Shown here: piece by piece, positions 7,840-16,399 of the stretch
How the letters are laid out: every line of letters begins with the position of its first letter
Position numbering within the stretch: the stretch's first letter is position 1
Source: an uncultured Alistipes sp.
Lineage (GTDB): Bacteria; Bacteroidota; Bacteroidia; Bacteroidales; Rikenellaceae
Length of the DNA: 38,960 nt
Direction: 5' to 3'
Assembly (NCBI GenBank): GCA_937880705.1
Contig: CALGRZ010000052.1
Location: 1 to 38,960 of the forward strand
The notes under the pieces: generated by a model
Database searches by the model: none
What the model was told of the DNA's origin: nothing
Seen by the model: only the letters and a program-made list of their open reading frames with translations
Made by a program: the position numbers and the translations under genes

Positions 7840-8454
7840 ATGCTGCTACACGACAAACTCACGAGCATCGACATTATCCTCGCCTCGGCCTCACCACGCC
7901 GCCGCGAGCTGCTTAAGGCTACGGGCATAGGCTACCGCCTCGCACAGCGTTTCGAGTGCGACGAGCACTACCCCGCCACACTCCCTGCCGAGGAGGTTGC
8001 CGCGTGGCTCTCGGCACTTAAGAGCCATGCCTACCCCGAGGCTCTGGCCATCAACGAGCTGCTCATCACGGCCGACACCACCGTCATCCTCGATGGCGAG
8101 GTGCTGGGCAAGCCCCACGACAAGGCGGAGGCCTGCCGTATGCTTGCACGCCTCGCAGGTCGCCAGCATAGCGTCATAACGGGTGTCACGCTGCGCATGC
8201 GTGGGCGTGAGCACACCTTCTCCTCGAAGAGCACGGTGCGCTTTGCACCCCTCACCGACGAGCAGATAGAGTACTACGTCACCCACTTCAACCCCATGGA
8301 CAAGGCCGGAGCATACGGCATTCAGGAGTGGATAGGCTATGTGGGTATCGAGCGTATCGAGGGCTCGTTCTACAACGTCATGGGACTGCCCGTGCAGAGG
8401 CTCTGCCGCGAGCTGGAGTGCTTCGTCGAGGCACTGCCCTCGTGCTACATGTAG
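7840..8454 (+). CDS. maf: Maf-like nucleoside triphosphate pyrophosphatase
   Basis: About 204 aa. Maf/YhdE motifs are all present: LASASPRRRELL near the start (phosphate-binding S-R-R), ADTTVILDGEVLGKP in the middle (catalytic Asp and the GKP loop), and MDKAGAYGIQEW toward the end. Enzymes of this family hydrolyse dTTP, UTP or modified nucleotides to the monophosphate and are thought to clean the nucleotide pool; overexpression of some family members affects septation. I chose ATG 7840 because a promoter box (7806-7813) overlaps the upstream extension and because the family normally begins just before LASxSPRR. Cytosolic, monocistronic or leading into the S46 peptidase 38 bp downstream. Confidence 0.93.
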   Translation: MLLHDKLTSIDIILASASPRRRELLKATGIGYRLAQRFECDEHYPATLPAEEVAAWLSALKSHAYPEALAINELLITADTTVILDGEVLGKPHDKAEACRMLARLAGRQHSVITGVTLRMRGREHTFSSKSTVRFAPLTDEQIEYYVTHFNPMDKAGAYGIQEWIGYVGIERIEGSFYNVMGLPVQRLCRELECFVEALPSCYM

Positions 8455-8492
8455 GGAACAACAGACGAAACAATAACTAAAACCATAACTCA

Positions 8493-10517
8493 ATGAAACG
8501 AACCTTACTCATTGTCGCTCTGATGCTTGCGACAACATTCTCGGCCGTGGCCGACAAGGGTATGTGGCTACCCTCACTCATCTCATCGCGCGTGAAGGAT
8601 ATGAAGTCCAAGGGCTTCAAGCTCTCGGCCGAGGATATCTACTCGATCAACAAGGCCTCGCTCAAGGATGCCGTAGTGCTCTTCGACGGTGGCTGCACCG
8701 GCGAGATAGTATCCGAGAAGGGTCTTCTGCTGACCAACCACCACTGTGGCTACGACGCTATCCAGGCACTCTCGACCGTCGAGCACGACTACCTCACCGA
8801 CGGCTTCTGGGCCATGTCGCACGCCGAGGAGCTCCACTGCCCCGGCCTCAAGGTGCACATCCTGGTACGCATGGAGGAGGTGACCGACCGTCTGGCCAAG
8901 GGCGAGAGCAAGGAGCAGATCATCCAGAAGGCCGAGCAGGAGGGCGTGGGCTTCCGCGCCTCGGTGGAGTCGATGTACTACGGCAACATCGCCTACCTGT
9001 TCATCTACCGCGAGTTCTCGGATGTACGCCTTGTGGGTGCTCCCCCCTCGTCTATCGGTAAGTTCGGCTCGGACAACGACAACTGGATCTGGCCCCGCCA
9101 CACGGGTGACTTCTCGGTATTCCGCATCTACGCCAATGCCGACAATGAGCCGGCAGCCTACAGCGCAGAGAACCGCCCCTACAAGCCGGCACGCCACTTC
9201 GAGATCTCGACCAAGGGTGTCAAGGAGGGCGACTTCACGATGATCTATGGCTTCCCGGGCAACACCCAGGAGTATATCACCTCGGAGGCTGTGGAGTACA
9301 TAGCCCAGAAGTCGGACCCCACGAAGATAGCACTGCGCACACAGCGTCTTAATATCATCGGCGCAGCACAGGCCACCTCACCCAAGATACGTCTTCAGTA
9401 TGCCGCCAAGCATGCCAGCATCGCCAACGCATGGAAGAAGTGGCAGGGCGAGGTGCTGGGCATCAACCGCCTGGGCACCTACGACAAGAAGGTAGCCTAC
9501 GAGGAGCGTTTCCTGAAGGATAACCCCGACAAGGCCTATATCCTCGACTCGCTCTCGAAGGCCTACGAGCGTAACATCGAGGGCTACTTCAACTACGAGC
9601 TCTTCAACGAGACCCTGCGCGGCATCGAGCTGCAGCAGGTGGTGGCCATAGCACGCAGCAATAGACTCAGCGACGACGAGAAGCGCGCTGCTGCCGAGCT
9701 CTTCTACAAGGACTTCGTGGTGGAGGTAGACCGCGCCCTGGCCGTGGCCATGCTCACCGAGTATGAGGCGCAGGCCACCTATATCTCGGAGGAGCTTAAG
9801 GCCCTGCTGGCCAAGCATGGCGGTGCCGAGGCCTATGCCAACTACCTCTACGACAACACCCGTCTGGGTAGCGTCGAGGGCTTCTCGGTTGAGGCTGTCG
9901 CCGAAGACCCCATCGCCGAGTTTGTCGATGCTCTGGCACCCATCAAGAGCCGCATAGCACCCTACACCTACCGCAACTTGAGCAACATACCCGACATCGA
10001 GCGTTGGTACCGTCCCTATGTCAAGGCACTCATGGAGTGGGACAAGAGTCGCGCCTTCTTCCCCGATGCCAACCTCACGCTGCGCGTGGCCTACGGTAAG
10101 GTTGCGGGCTATGACTACGCCGATGGCGAGTACCACCTGCCGCAGACCACCATCGAGGGTATCATGCAGAAGGACAACCCCGATATCTACGACTACAACA
10201 TCCCGCAGCGTCTGCGCGACGTCTACGCCCGGAAGGATTATGGTCGCTGGGGCATCGAGCTCAACGGCAAGTACACCGTTCCCGTATGCTTCATCGCCAC
10301 GAACCACACCACGGGCGGTAACTCGGGCTCACCCGTGCTCAACGGCCGTGGCGAGCTTATAGGCATCAACTTCGACCGCACATGGCTCTCGACGATGAGC
10401 GATATCGAGTTCGACGAGACACTCTGCCGCAACATCATCTGCGACATACGCTACGTCCTCTTCGTCATCGACAAGGTGGGCGGTGCCTCATGGCTCTTCG
10501 AGGAGATGGGCCTCTAA
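8493..10517 (+). CDS. S46 family dipeptidyl-peptidase, DPP11-type (Asp/Glu-specific)
   Basis: 674 aa with a signal peptide (MKRTLLIVALMLATTFSAVA), so periplasmic or outer-membrane associated. The serine-protease fold residues of S46 are visible: His in LLTNHHCGYDA (residues 83-84), Asp in the NDNWIWPRHTGDFSVFRIYA region, and Ser611 in TGGNSGSPV. An Arg (FDRTW, residue 629) sits exactly 18 residues after the catalytic Ser. The same spacing in P. gingivalis DPP11 (Ser655/Arg673) sets preference for acidic P1 residues, where DPP7 has Gly. It removes dipeptides from peptide N-termini and feeds amino-acid fermentation. The next gene, also a peptidase, is separated by a hairpin. Confidence 0.93.
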   Translation: MKRTLLIVALMLATTFSAVADKGMWLPSLISSRVKDMKSKGFKLSAEDIYSINKASLKDAVVLFDGGCTGEIVSEKGLLLTNHHCGYDAIQALSTVEHDYLTDGFWAMSHAEELHCPGLKVHILVRMEEVTDRLAKGESKEQIIQKAEQEGVGFRASVESMYYGNIAYLFIYREFSDVRLVGAPPSSIGKFGSDNDNWIWPRHTGDFSVFRIYANADNEPAAYSAENRPYKPARHFEISTKGVKEGDFTMIYGFPGNTQEYITSEAVEYIAQKSDPTKIALRTQRLNIIGAAQATSPKIRLQYAAKHASIANAWKKWQGEVLGINRLGTYDKKVAYEERFLKDNPDKAYILDSLSKAYERNIEGYFNYELFNETLRGIELQQVVAIARSNRLSDDEKRAAAELFYKDFVVEVDRALAVAMLTEYEAQATYISEELKALLAKHGGAEAYANYLYDNTRLGSVEGFSVEAVAEDPIAEFVDALAPIKSRIAPYTYRNLSNIPDIERWYRPYVKALMEWDKSRAFFPDANLTLRVAYGKVAGYDYADGEYHLPQTTIEGIMQKDNPDIYDYNIPQRLRDVYARKDYGRWGIELNGKYTVPVCFIATNHTTGGNSGSPVLNGRGELIGINFDRTWLSTMSDIEFDETLCRNIICDIRYVLFVIDKVGGASWLFEEMGL

Positions 10518-10540
10518 TGCCTCACCTAAAAACATATATG

Positions 10541-10577
10541 GACCCCGAGCGGAGCACCACAACTGCCGCCCGGGGTC
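10541..10577 (+). terminator. Hairpin between the two peptidase genes
   Basis: GACCCCG-GCGG pairs with CCGC-CGGGGTC around a 13-nt loop, about 20 bp after the S46 stop. TTATATTAG follows, so the T-run is poor; it may be a terminator or attenuator. Confidence 0.6.
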
Positions 10578-10618
10578 TTATATTAGCACAAACCGTACAT
10601 ACGAACAACACTGCCTAT

Positions 10619-13090
10619 ATGAGATACCTGCTTACCGCACTTGCCACATGCATGCTGCTTACATCATGCGACAAGAGCCTCTCGCCACGACTGCTCGACG
10701 AGGGCGTAAGCCACGAGCTTGCCACATGGCGTAAGGCTACGATAAAGAACTTAAGCTACGACCTGCGCTTCGACATCCCCGACCAGCGCGACGAGGCCAT
10801 ACACGGACAGATAGAGATATGCTTCGCTGTGGATTACAGCCAGAGCATCATCATCGACTTCCGCCAGCAGGCGGAGCACATCCTGCAACTCACCGCCAAC
10901 GGCCACCCCGTCGACTACCGCTTCGAGGCGGAGCACATCATCCTGCCCAAGGAGGCTATCGTGGCGGGCGAGAACACCATCCGCATAGCCTTTATCGCAG
11001 GCGATCAGTCGGTTAACCGCAACGACGAGTTCCTCTACACGCTGCTTGTGCCCGACCGTGCCCGCACGCTCTTTCCCTGCTTCGAGCAGCCCGACCTCAA
11101 GGCCACCTTCACGCTGACACTCTGCCTGCCGAGCGAGTGGACGGCGGTGTCGAACACCTCTGTGCGCCACCAGAGCCTCGACCATGGGCGCAAGGTGGTC
11201 TGCTTCGAGCGCACCGAGCCGTTGAGCACCTACCTCTTCTCGTTTGTCGCAGGTAGGCTTCAGGAGCGCACCTACGACGATGGCCACCACCGCTTTACGG
11301 CCTACTACCGCGAGAGTGACCCACGGCGCGTGGCACAGCTCGACACCATATTTAGTCAGGTAGCCTCGTCGATAGAGTGGCTGGAGGAGTACACCGGCGT
11401 GGAGTACCCCTTCATGAAGTACGACTTTGTCATCCTGCCCGGCTTCCAGTATGGCGGCATGGAGCACACGGGAGCTACGCTCTACAACGATAAGCAGATG
11501 TTCCTCTCGGAGCACCCCACACCCGACGAGGAGCTGCGCCGCATACAACTCATAGCCCACGAGACGGCTCACATGTGGTTTGGCGACTATGTCACCATGG
11601 CCTGGTTCGACGATGTGTGGACCAAGGAGGTCTTTGCCAACTACTTCGCCGCACGCATCACCGAGCCCCTCTTCCCCACAATCAACCACGACCTCAACTG
11701 GCTTAAGACCACCGTTGCCTCTTCCCTCGCAGAGGATCGCACCAAGGGCTCGACGGCCATCAAACAGCCCCTCGACAACCTGCGCAATGCCGGCCTTGTC
11801 TATGGCAACATCATATACAACAAGGCCCCTGTGGTCATGCGCAACATCGTCGACATCATGGGTGAGGAGCCCTTCCGTGTCGCCATTGGCGAGTATCTGC
11901 GGAGCTACGCCTACGGCAACGCCACCTGGGAGGAGCTCATCGCCATCCTCGACCGACATACCGATGCCGACCTCGAGGCCTTCAGCCGTGTGTGGGTTGA
12001 GCAGCGTGGCATGCCCCATATCGAGCTGTGGGCCGAGCAGGGCATGCTGCACATACGCCAGAGTGACCCCCTGGGGCGCGACCTTGTATGGCCACAGCGT
12101 TTCGAGGTTACGCTCCTCGGAGAGCGCACCACGAAGCTCGATGTGCGCCTCACTCAGCGAGAGTACGCCATGGTCATCGACCACGACATCACAGCCATCA
12201 TACCCAATAGCGATGGCCGCGGCTACGGACACTTCATCACCGATAGCGCGAGCCGAGAGTGGCTCCTCGAGCACTGGGCCGAGTTGGAGGATGACACCAT
12301 GCGCCAGAGCGCGGTCATGACCCTCAACGAGAACTACCACAACGCCCTTATCGACTGCCGCGAGTGGGTCGAGAGCCTCCGGCACGGCATCGAGCAGGAG
12401 CACAACGCCCTCATAGCCTCGAGCCTGTGCAGCTACATCGCCGAGCCTCTGCTGCTGCTTGGCGACTGGGAGATCGAGGCGGAGCTCTACGCCCTCGCCG
12501 AGAGCCACCCCATCACCTCGTGCCGCATGCAGCTCCTGCGCATGCTGATGTGCATCACCACCAACCCCGACACGGTAAACCGACTCTACGCGACGTGGCA
12601 GGAGGGCAACCACCCGCTACTCTCCGAGAGCGACTACATGACCCTCGCCTATGAGCTTGCGCTGCGCCTGCCCCAGAGCTACGACACGATCATCGACACC
12701 ACGCGCAAGAGGCTCACCAGCGACGACCGACGCCGCGAGTTCGACTATATCTCGCGCGCGGTGAACCCCGATAGCGAGGCACAGCAGCGACTCTTCGAGG
12801 AGCTGCTCATCCCCGACAAGCGACGCACCGAGCCGTGGGCCGCCACCACGCTCACCTACCTGAACCACCACCTGCGACAGAGCGAGGCCATAGGCTACAT
12901 ACGCCCTGCGCTGGAGGAGCTGCAGGAGGTGCAACGCACGGGCGACATCTTCTTCCCGAGCAACTGGGTGGGTGCACTGCTGAAGTACCACCACTCGGAG
13001 GCCGCCAGCGCAGAGCTACAGGCCTTCCTCGAGGCACACCCCGACTACCCGCAGCTGCTCAAGAACAAGATCCTGCAGGCGGCAAAGTAG
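10619..13090 (+). CDS. M1 family aminopeptidase, lipoprotein
   Basis: 823 aa. The N-terminus MRYLLTALATCMLLTSCDKS has a lipobox (LTSC), so the mature protein is anchored by a lipid at Cys17. The zinc site is complete: HETAH (314-318), 18 residues, then Glu337 in WTKE. The substrate-anchoring GAMEN motif appears as GGMEH about 35 residues before the zinc site, a variant I have seen in Bacteroidota M1 proteins. A C-terminal helical ERAP1-like domain follows (about 530-823). It trims single N-terminal residues from peptides and, with the upstream S46 enzyme, probably forms a periplasmic peptide-degrading pair. A frame extending upstream to 10382 overlaps the S46 gene and is not the true start. 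Confidence 0.93.
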   Translation: MRYLLTALATCMLLTSCDKSLSPRLLDEGVSHELATWRKATIKNLSYDLRFDIPDQRDEAIHGQIEICFAVDYSQSIIIDFRQQAEHILQLTANGHPVDYRFEAEHIILPKEAIVAGENTIRIAFIAGDQSVNRNDEFLYTLLVPDRARTLFPCFEQPDLKATFTLTLCLPSEWTAVSNTSVRHQSLDHGRKVVCFERTEPLSTYLFSFVAGRLQERTYDDGHHRFTAYYRESDPRRVAQLDTIFSQVASSIEWLEEYTGVEYPFMKYDFVILPGFQYGGMEHTGATLYNDKQMFLSEHPTPDEELRRIQLIAHETAHMWFGDYVTMAWFDDVWTKEVFANYFAARITEPLFPTINHDLNWLKTTVASSLAEDRTKGSTAIKQPLDNLRNAGLVYGNIIYNKAPVVMRNIVDIMGEEPFRVAIGEYLRSYAYGNATWEELIAILDRHTDADLEAFSRVWVEQRGMPHIELWAEQGMLHIRQSDPLGRDLVWPQRFEVTLLGERTTKLDVRLTQREYAMVIDHDITAIIPNSDGRGYGHFITDSASREWLLEHWAELEDDTMRQSAVMTLNENYHNALIDCREWVESLRHGIEQEHNALIASSLCSYIAEPLLLLGDWEIEAELYALAESHPITSCRMQLLRMLMCITTNPDTVNRLYATWQEGNHPLLSESDYMTLAYELALRLPQSYDTIIDTTRKRLTSDDRRREFDYISRAVNPDSEAQQRLFEELLIPDKRRTEPWAATTLTYLNHHLRQSEAIGYIRPALEELQEVQRTGDIFFPSNWVGALLKYHHSEAASAELQAFLEAHPDYPQLLKNKILQAAK

Positions 13091-13113
13091 CCTCCATCAA
13101 GGGGTAAAATGAG

Positions 13114-13151
13114 AGGGCTGCTGCAACACGTTAGTTTGTTGCAACAGCCCT
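13114..13151. terminator. Bidirectional terminator between convergent genes
   Basis: AGGGCTG-TGCAACA pairs with TGTTGCA-CAGCCCT around an 8-nt loop, followed by TTTAGAG on the plus strand. It lies 23 bp after the M1 stop (plus) and 31 bp after the DUF1232 stop (minus), so it can end both transcripts, including the long minus-strand signalling operon. Confidence 0.8.
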
Positions 13152-13182
13152 TTAGAGTTGAAGGCGTATGGTAGGCGTGGCA

Positions 13183-13620
13183 CTACTTGCCCTCTACCAT
13201 CTCATACTCCACGCCAAACCACTCGTCCAGCGTGCGATCCACGCGGGCATCTATCGTGGGGGTGATATAGCTCTTGATCTTCTTGTAGACATACATCACC
13301 GCAGCACCCTCATCGAGCACGCCGAGGAACTTGTAAACGGCACTTGGCAGGATGCTCGCCGGCGAGACGGTGTATATTATCGCAGCGTAGATCAACACCT
13401 TGTCCAGCGTGTCGGTCTTGCCGTCGGCCATGACGTAGTAGAACTGCAACATGGGGCGCGCAGCCTTACGTCCCGCCTTCAGGGCGTAGGGGCGTATCTT
13501 ATCAATGAGCGTCGCGGTCTTCTGACGCCAGTCAACATCCTTGATCGTGTCGAGCAGCTCCTCGACATCCTTGCCCAGGATGAGGTAGGCAAGAATGGTG
13601 ATACATACGATAGTCAGCAT
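13183..13620 (-). CDS. YkvA/DUF1232 small membrane protein
   Basis: About 145 aa. It begins with a hydrophobic segment (MLTIVCITILAYLIL) and has a DUF1232 core near residues 75-115 (DKVLIYAAIIYTVSPASILPSAVYKFLGVLDEGAAV), matching the YkvA pattern of a helix, 'SPxDLIP', and a second helix ending in an acidic pair. Biochemical role unknown; family members are inner-membrane proteins. It is the last gene of the minus-strand cluster. The start is ATG 13620; a GTG at 13626 overlapping the macrodomain gene stop is an alternative. Close coupling with that gene suggests both work with the upstream RyR/TIR genes. Confidence 0.82.
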   Translation of the reverse strand: MLTIVCITILAYLILGKDVEELLDTIKDVDWRQKTATLIDKIRPYALKAGRKAARPMLQFYYVMADGKTDTLDKVLIYAAIIYTVSPASILPSAVYKFLGVLDEGAAVMYVYKKIKSYITPTIDARVDRTLDEWFGVEYEMVEGK

Positions 13621-13625
13621 AGTCA

Positions 13626-14015
13626 CTACTTCTCTATTGCCTCGACAAACTCGCGGGGCAGGATTATATTACTACAATTGAGGGCCTCACTAAAGAGCGG
13701 TGCTATCTGCTTGTCGCGAAAGCCCGCGATGCCGCACCCGATGCGCGTCACCAAAAAGCGCAGGTGCGCGTTTGCGCGTGCATACTCCACAAACTCATCG
13801 ACATAGGGCCTTATCTGCTCCACGCCGCCATGCATCGTGGGTATGGCGTAGCTCTGGCCATGGTGTCCCACGCCCTCGCCCCACACGGCACCAAAACGCT
13901 GGTAGGCAGTGCGTGCAGCACCGCCACCATGCATGCCTTCGAGGTTGCTGCCAAAGACAAAGACCTCATCCTCGCCCAGCTCTGCGATACGCTCGGGGGT
14001 GTACTCTCTACTCAT
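13626..14015 (-). CDS. Macrodomain-like small protein (putative ADP-ribose/nucleotide handling)
   Basis: 129 aa, one compact domain. EVFVFGSNLEGMHGGGAARTAY (residues 16-37) has the strand-loop-glycine signature of macrodomain-like phage and bacterial proteins. This is followed by FGAVWGEGVGHHGQSYAIPT, then FLVTRIGCGIAGF and IAPLF, equivalent to the second glycine loop of macrodomains. Classical macrodomains bind ADP-ribose or its derivatives, some with hydrolase activity; this divergent subgroup is not characterised to my knowledge. Its ATG lies within the last codons of the RyR gene (8-bp overlap), a strong sign of co-translation. In context it could bind or clear an NAD-derived signal made by the TIR protein encoded upstream. 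The fold call is reasonable; activity is inference. Confidence 0.75.
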   Translation of the reverse strand: MSREYTPERIAELGEDEVFVFGSNLEGMHGGGAARTAYQRFGAVWGEGVGHHGQSYAIPTMHGGVEQIRPYVDEFVEYARANAHLRFLVTRIGCGIAGFRDKQIAPLFSEALNCSNIILPREFVEAIEK

Positions 14016-14304
14016 CGTCCTTCGAGATTTTAAAGCCCAGATGGGTGATTAGCTTAAGTGTGCCGAGGGCCGTGTTACGGTCGTAGACGCGCTCCTCCTC
14101 GGGCAGCTCGTCGTAGCCCACCAGACAGGGGTGCTGCTTCAGCTCGTCACTACGCACGGGGCCATAGGTCCAACCCTGGCTGATGCGTGTTTGGGCCCAC
14201 ACCTCATGTACGTTGCGTGCCATAGCCTCCACCAGTCCATCCAGCTCGCGGGGCAGCTTCACGTCGGATGTGTCTATGGGCTTTGGTTGATAGTTCTGTT
14301 TCAT
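14008..14304 (-). CDS. Stand-alone RyR (ryanodine-receptor repeat) domain protein
   Basis: 98 aa, almost entirely one RyR domain. The diagnostic run is present: YQPKPIDTSDVKLP, then VHEVWAQTRISQGWTYGP, SDELKQHPCLVGYDELPEEE, YDRNTALGTLKLI. It has no signal peptide or membrane segment, so it is cytosolic. RyR domains form repeat units in the eukaryotic calcium-release channel and occur in bacteria as single modules, for which ligand binding has been proposed. A second, closely similar copy ends the C39 peptidase protein of this cluster (about 19100-18843), sharing HEVWA, GWTYGP and YDR at the same spacing. It follows the TIR gene after 122 bp, which may hold an internal promoter, and overlaps the macrodomain gene by 8 bp. 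Confidence 0.9.
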   Translation of the reverse strand: MKQNYQPKPIDTSDVKLPRELDGLVEAMARNVHEVWAQTRISQGWTYGPVRSDELKQHPCLVGYDELPEEERVYDRNTALGTLKLITHLGFKISKDDE

Positions 14305-14391
14305 ACCTTTTCTTTAGTTGATACACCCATATAGAGTGCCTCGCTCGACGCAATCTATCACCGATGTATCACTTTTACAACGCTTTTTTTG

Positions 14392-14399
14392 CAAAAATA
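14392..14399 (-). promoter_or_regulatory. Possible internal promoter before the RyR-macro-DUF1232 genes
   Basis: TATTTTTG on the minus strand fits TAnnTTTG, in the only gap over 50 bp within the cluster. No TTTG at -33 is visible, so support is limited. It would allow the three distal genes to be expressed apart from the TIR gene. Confidence 0.35.
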
Positions 14400-14426
14400 G
14401 TATGTTTCAGGGGCGACAGCTCTGGT

Positions 14427-16382
14427 CTAAATCTCCTCGGTGAGCTCCAGGAAGCCCACGATGTCGCTCTGCTCGAGCCTACCCGACATGGCCTTAAGGC
14501 GGCCATCCTCAAGGCGCAGGAACTCAACCTCACCATCGCGGCACTCCTGATATGCCGCACGGAAGCTGCTGTAGTCCGTGATATGTCGGCCGTTATACTC
14601 CGTGACGATATCGCCTACGCGGAAGAGCGGGTGGGTAGCATCGTCCTTAAAGGCGAAGATCAGCACTCCTCCATAGCGCAGGTCGCCCCTGGAGAGCTCG
14701 CGGAAGAACTCCCGCGCCGCAGCCACATAGGCCGAGCTCTCGGGGTGGTAGGCCTCGTAGGTGCGCAGCAGAGCACTCATATCGGCGTAGGCCGCATCGG
14801 GCGTGATGCTCGACGAGGGGCGTATATCCTGGGCAAGAAGCTCACGACGGCTCTCCACCATCATATTAATAAAGGCACCCCAGCGGCACACCTTGCCCCA
14901 CTTATACCACTGGTCATCCTCGTCGTTGAGCCTGCACTTCGCCTTAAGGTCGTCGTAGGTCGCACGGTACTGCTTGTCGAGCTCCTCGAGCTCCGCCTCC
15001 ATGGACCTGACCTCCATGCGCTTGGCCTCAACCTTCTCCCTGCGCAGTGCTATCTCGGCATCGTTGGCTCGACGTATGGAGTCTATCTGGTTCTCGGCCG
15101 CCAGCCACGCCTCGGCCTCCTCGGGGCTCATGCCCGTGAGCTGCTCGATGGCTTGGTCGGTCTGCTCGACAAAGGCGTTGAACTCGCGCTCCATATCGTC
15201 AATCTCGGCCGAAGCCTGTGTCTGTCGCTGCTCAAATGTGCTCATAAGCTCCTCGGCAAGGCTATTCTCCTTGGCCATGACCTCCTCGTAGTAGGCCCGA
15301 TCGCGATCAATCTCATAGGTCGGATAGTGTATCCACTCGCCCTTAAGATCCTCGTAGAGCCCGCGGCTACTCTTCGGGAATTGCGACAACTCGGAGAGTA
15401 TGGCGGCGTAATAGCTATTTAGCGAGTGCGACGTAACCTTCAGATACATAGCCACAAACTCCAGATTGAGGCTATCGCCCTGGGTGGCAGCGGCGCGGGC
15501 ACTATCCAGCAGATCGACATAGTCGTTGAAGTATATCGTGGCAAAGAGCGGCGACGAGGCTACATCCTTGGCCTCGATGCCGTTTAGCGAGAGCAGGAAG
15601 CTGTGGTAGGCACCTATCTGAAGCTCGTCGGGCTGCACATACCACGTCTTGGTCAGACCCTCCTCGGCGTAGTCTATGCAGAGCATTATATCCTCCTTCA
15701 ACGCCTCGACCTGCTCCGCACGGGTGGCATTGTGCAGATGCACGACAAACTCATCCCACTGCTGCTGGAATTTGTAGTGTTGCTCGGCAATGAGGTGCAC
15801 GGCCGCAGCATCGCGCGTGATGCTCGAGGCGTAGTTATCGCATACATCCCTCGAAAGGAGAAAGAATACACCCCACAGGATGGCCACCAGCGCAGCCAAT
15901 GCCGTGAGCCATATAGTGAGGCGACGCGCCAGCTTGCGCACCTGCACATGGGGCTTGCTCAACAGATAACGCTCCTGCAGACGCTGCATGGCCAGGTCGA
16001 AGTACTCTACCGAGCTGGCGGTGAGGGCCTGCATATCTTGCAGCGGCTCCAGACCCGGGGGCATAGGCTCGGGCCAGACAAAGCCGTTGAGCATCACGGG
16101 CACGATATTCTTGCTATGCTTCAGGGCGTGAAGCACCTCGAGGCGCACCCAGTCATCCTCGTTGAAGCACCTATCCAGAGCGTCGGGAGGCAGCACGACG
16201 ATAAAGTCGCGGCACTGCTCAATGGCGGTGTAGAGCTGTTCGTTGAAGGCACCCGAGCGCAGCGTCTCCATATCGAAAAATACGGAGTAGCCCTCGGCCT
16301 TAAGGCGCGTAGCTATAAGGTTTGCGGTATCGTATGAGCTGCGACGGTAGCTGATAAATATATCGTATTGTTGGGCTTTCAT
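14427..16382 (-). CDS. TIR-domain transmembrane protein with coiled coil and C-terminal PDZ
   Basis: 651 aa. Residues 5-135 form a TIR domain: YDIFISYRRSSYDTANLIA, then VFFDMETLRSGAFNEQL, and NEDDWVRLEVLHALK. The WxxxE motif (Trp78-Glu82) that supplies the catalytic glutamate of bacterial TIR NADases is intact. A membrane helix follows at about 155-176 (LTIWLTALAALVAILWGVFFLL), then a long helical region with coiled-coil character around 375-480, and a PDZ-like domain near 580-640 (LFRVGDIVTEYNGRHITDYSSF). Predicted topology is TIR in the cytoplasm and coiled coil plus PDZ in the periplasm, so the protein could sense envelope state and switch NAD cleavage. It lies 17 bp after the PrsW protease gene. 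Domain calls firm; NADase activity and role are inference. Confidence 0.9.
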   Translation of the reverse strand: MKAQQYDIFISYRRSSYDTANLIATRLKAEGYSVFFDMETLRSGAFNEQLYTAIEQCRDFIVVLPPDALDRCFNEDDWVRLEVLHALKHSKNIVPVMLNGFVWPEPMPPGLEPLQDMQALTASSVEYFDLAMQRLQERYLLSKPHVQVRKLARRLTIWLTALAALVAILWGVFFLLSRDVCDNYASSITRDAAAVHLIAEQHYKFQQQWDEFVVHLHNATRAEQVEALKEDIMLCIDYAEEGLTKTWYVQPDELQIGAYHSFLLSLNGIEAKDVASSPLFATIYFNDYVDLLDSARAAATQGDSLNLEFVAMYLKVTSHSLNSYYAAILSELSQFPKSSRGLYEDLKGEWIHYPTYEIDRDRAYYEEVMAKENSLAEELMSTFEQRQTQASAEIDDMEREFNAFVEQTDQAIEQLTGMSPEEAEAWLAAENQIDSIRRANDAEIALRREKVEAKRMEVRSMEAELEELDKQYRATYDDLKAKCRLNDEDDQWYKWGKVCRWGAFINMMVESRRELLAQDIRPSSSITPDAAYADMSALLRTYEAYHPESSAYVAAAREFFRELSRGDLRYGGVLIFAFKDDATHPLFRVGDIVTEYNGRHITDYSSFRAAYQECRDGEVEFLRLEDGRLKAMSGRLEQSDIVGFLELTEEI

Positions 16383-16399
16383 AGCTGTATAACAGGCGT

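Noticed and set aside
10751..12613. 620-codon minus-strand frame opposite the M1 aminopeptidase
   Set aside because: Long but is the antisense shadow of a gene with full zinc-site motifs; its composition (Val, Leu, His, Gly) is typical of shadows.
14364..15422. 352-codon plus-strand frame opposite the TIR gene
   Set aside because: Antisense of a coding region with clear TIR, coiled-coil and PDZ features; no independent promoter or motif.
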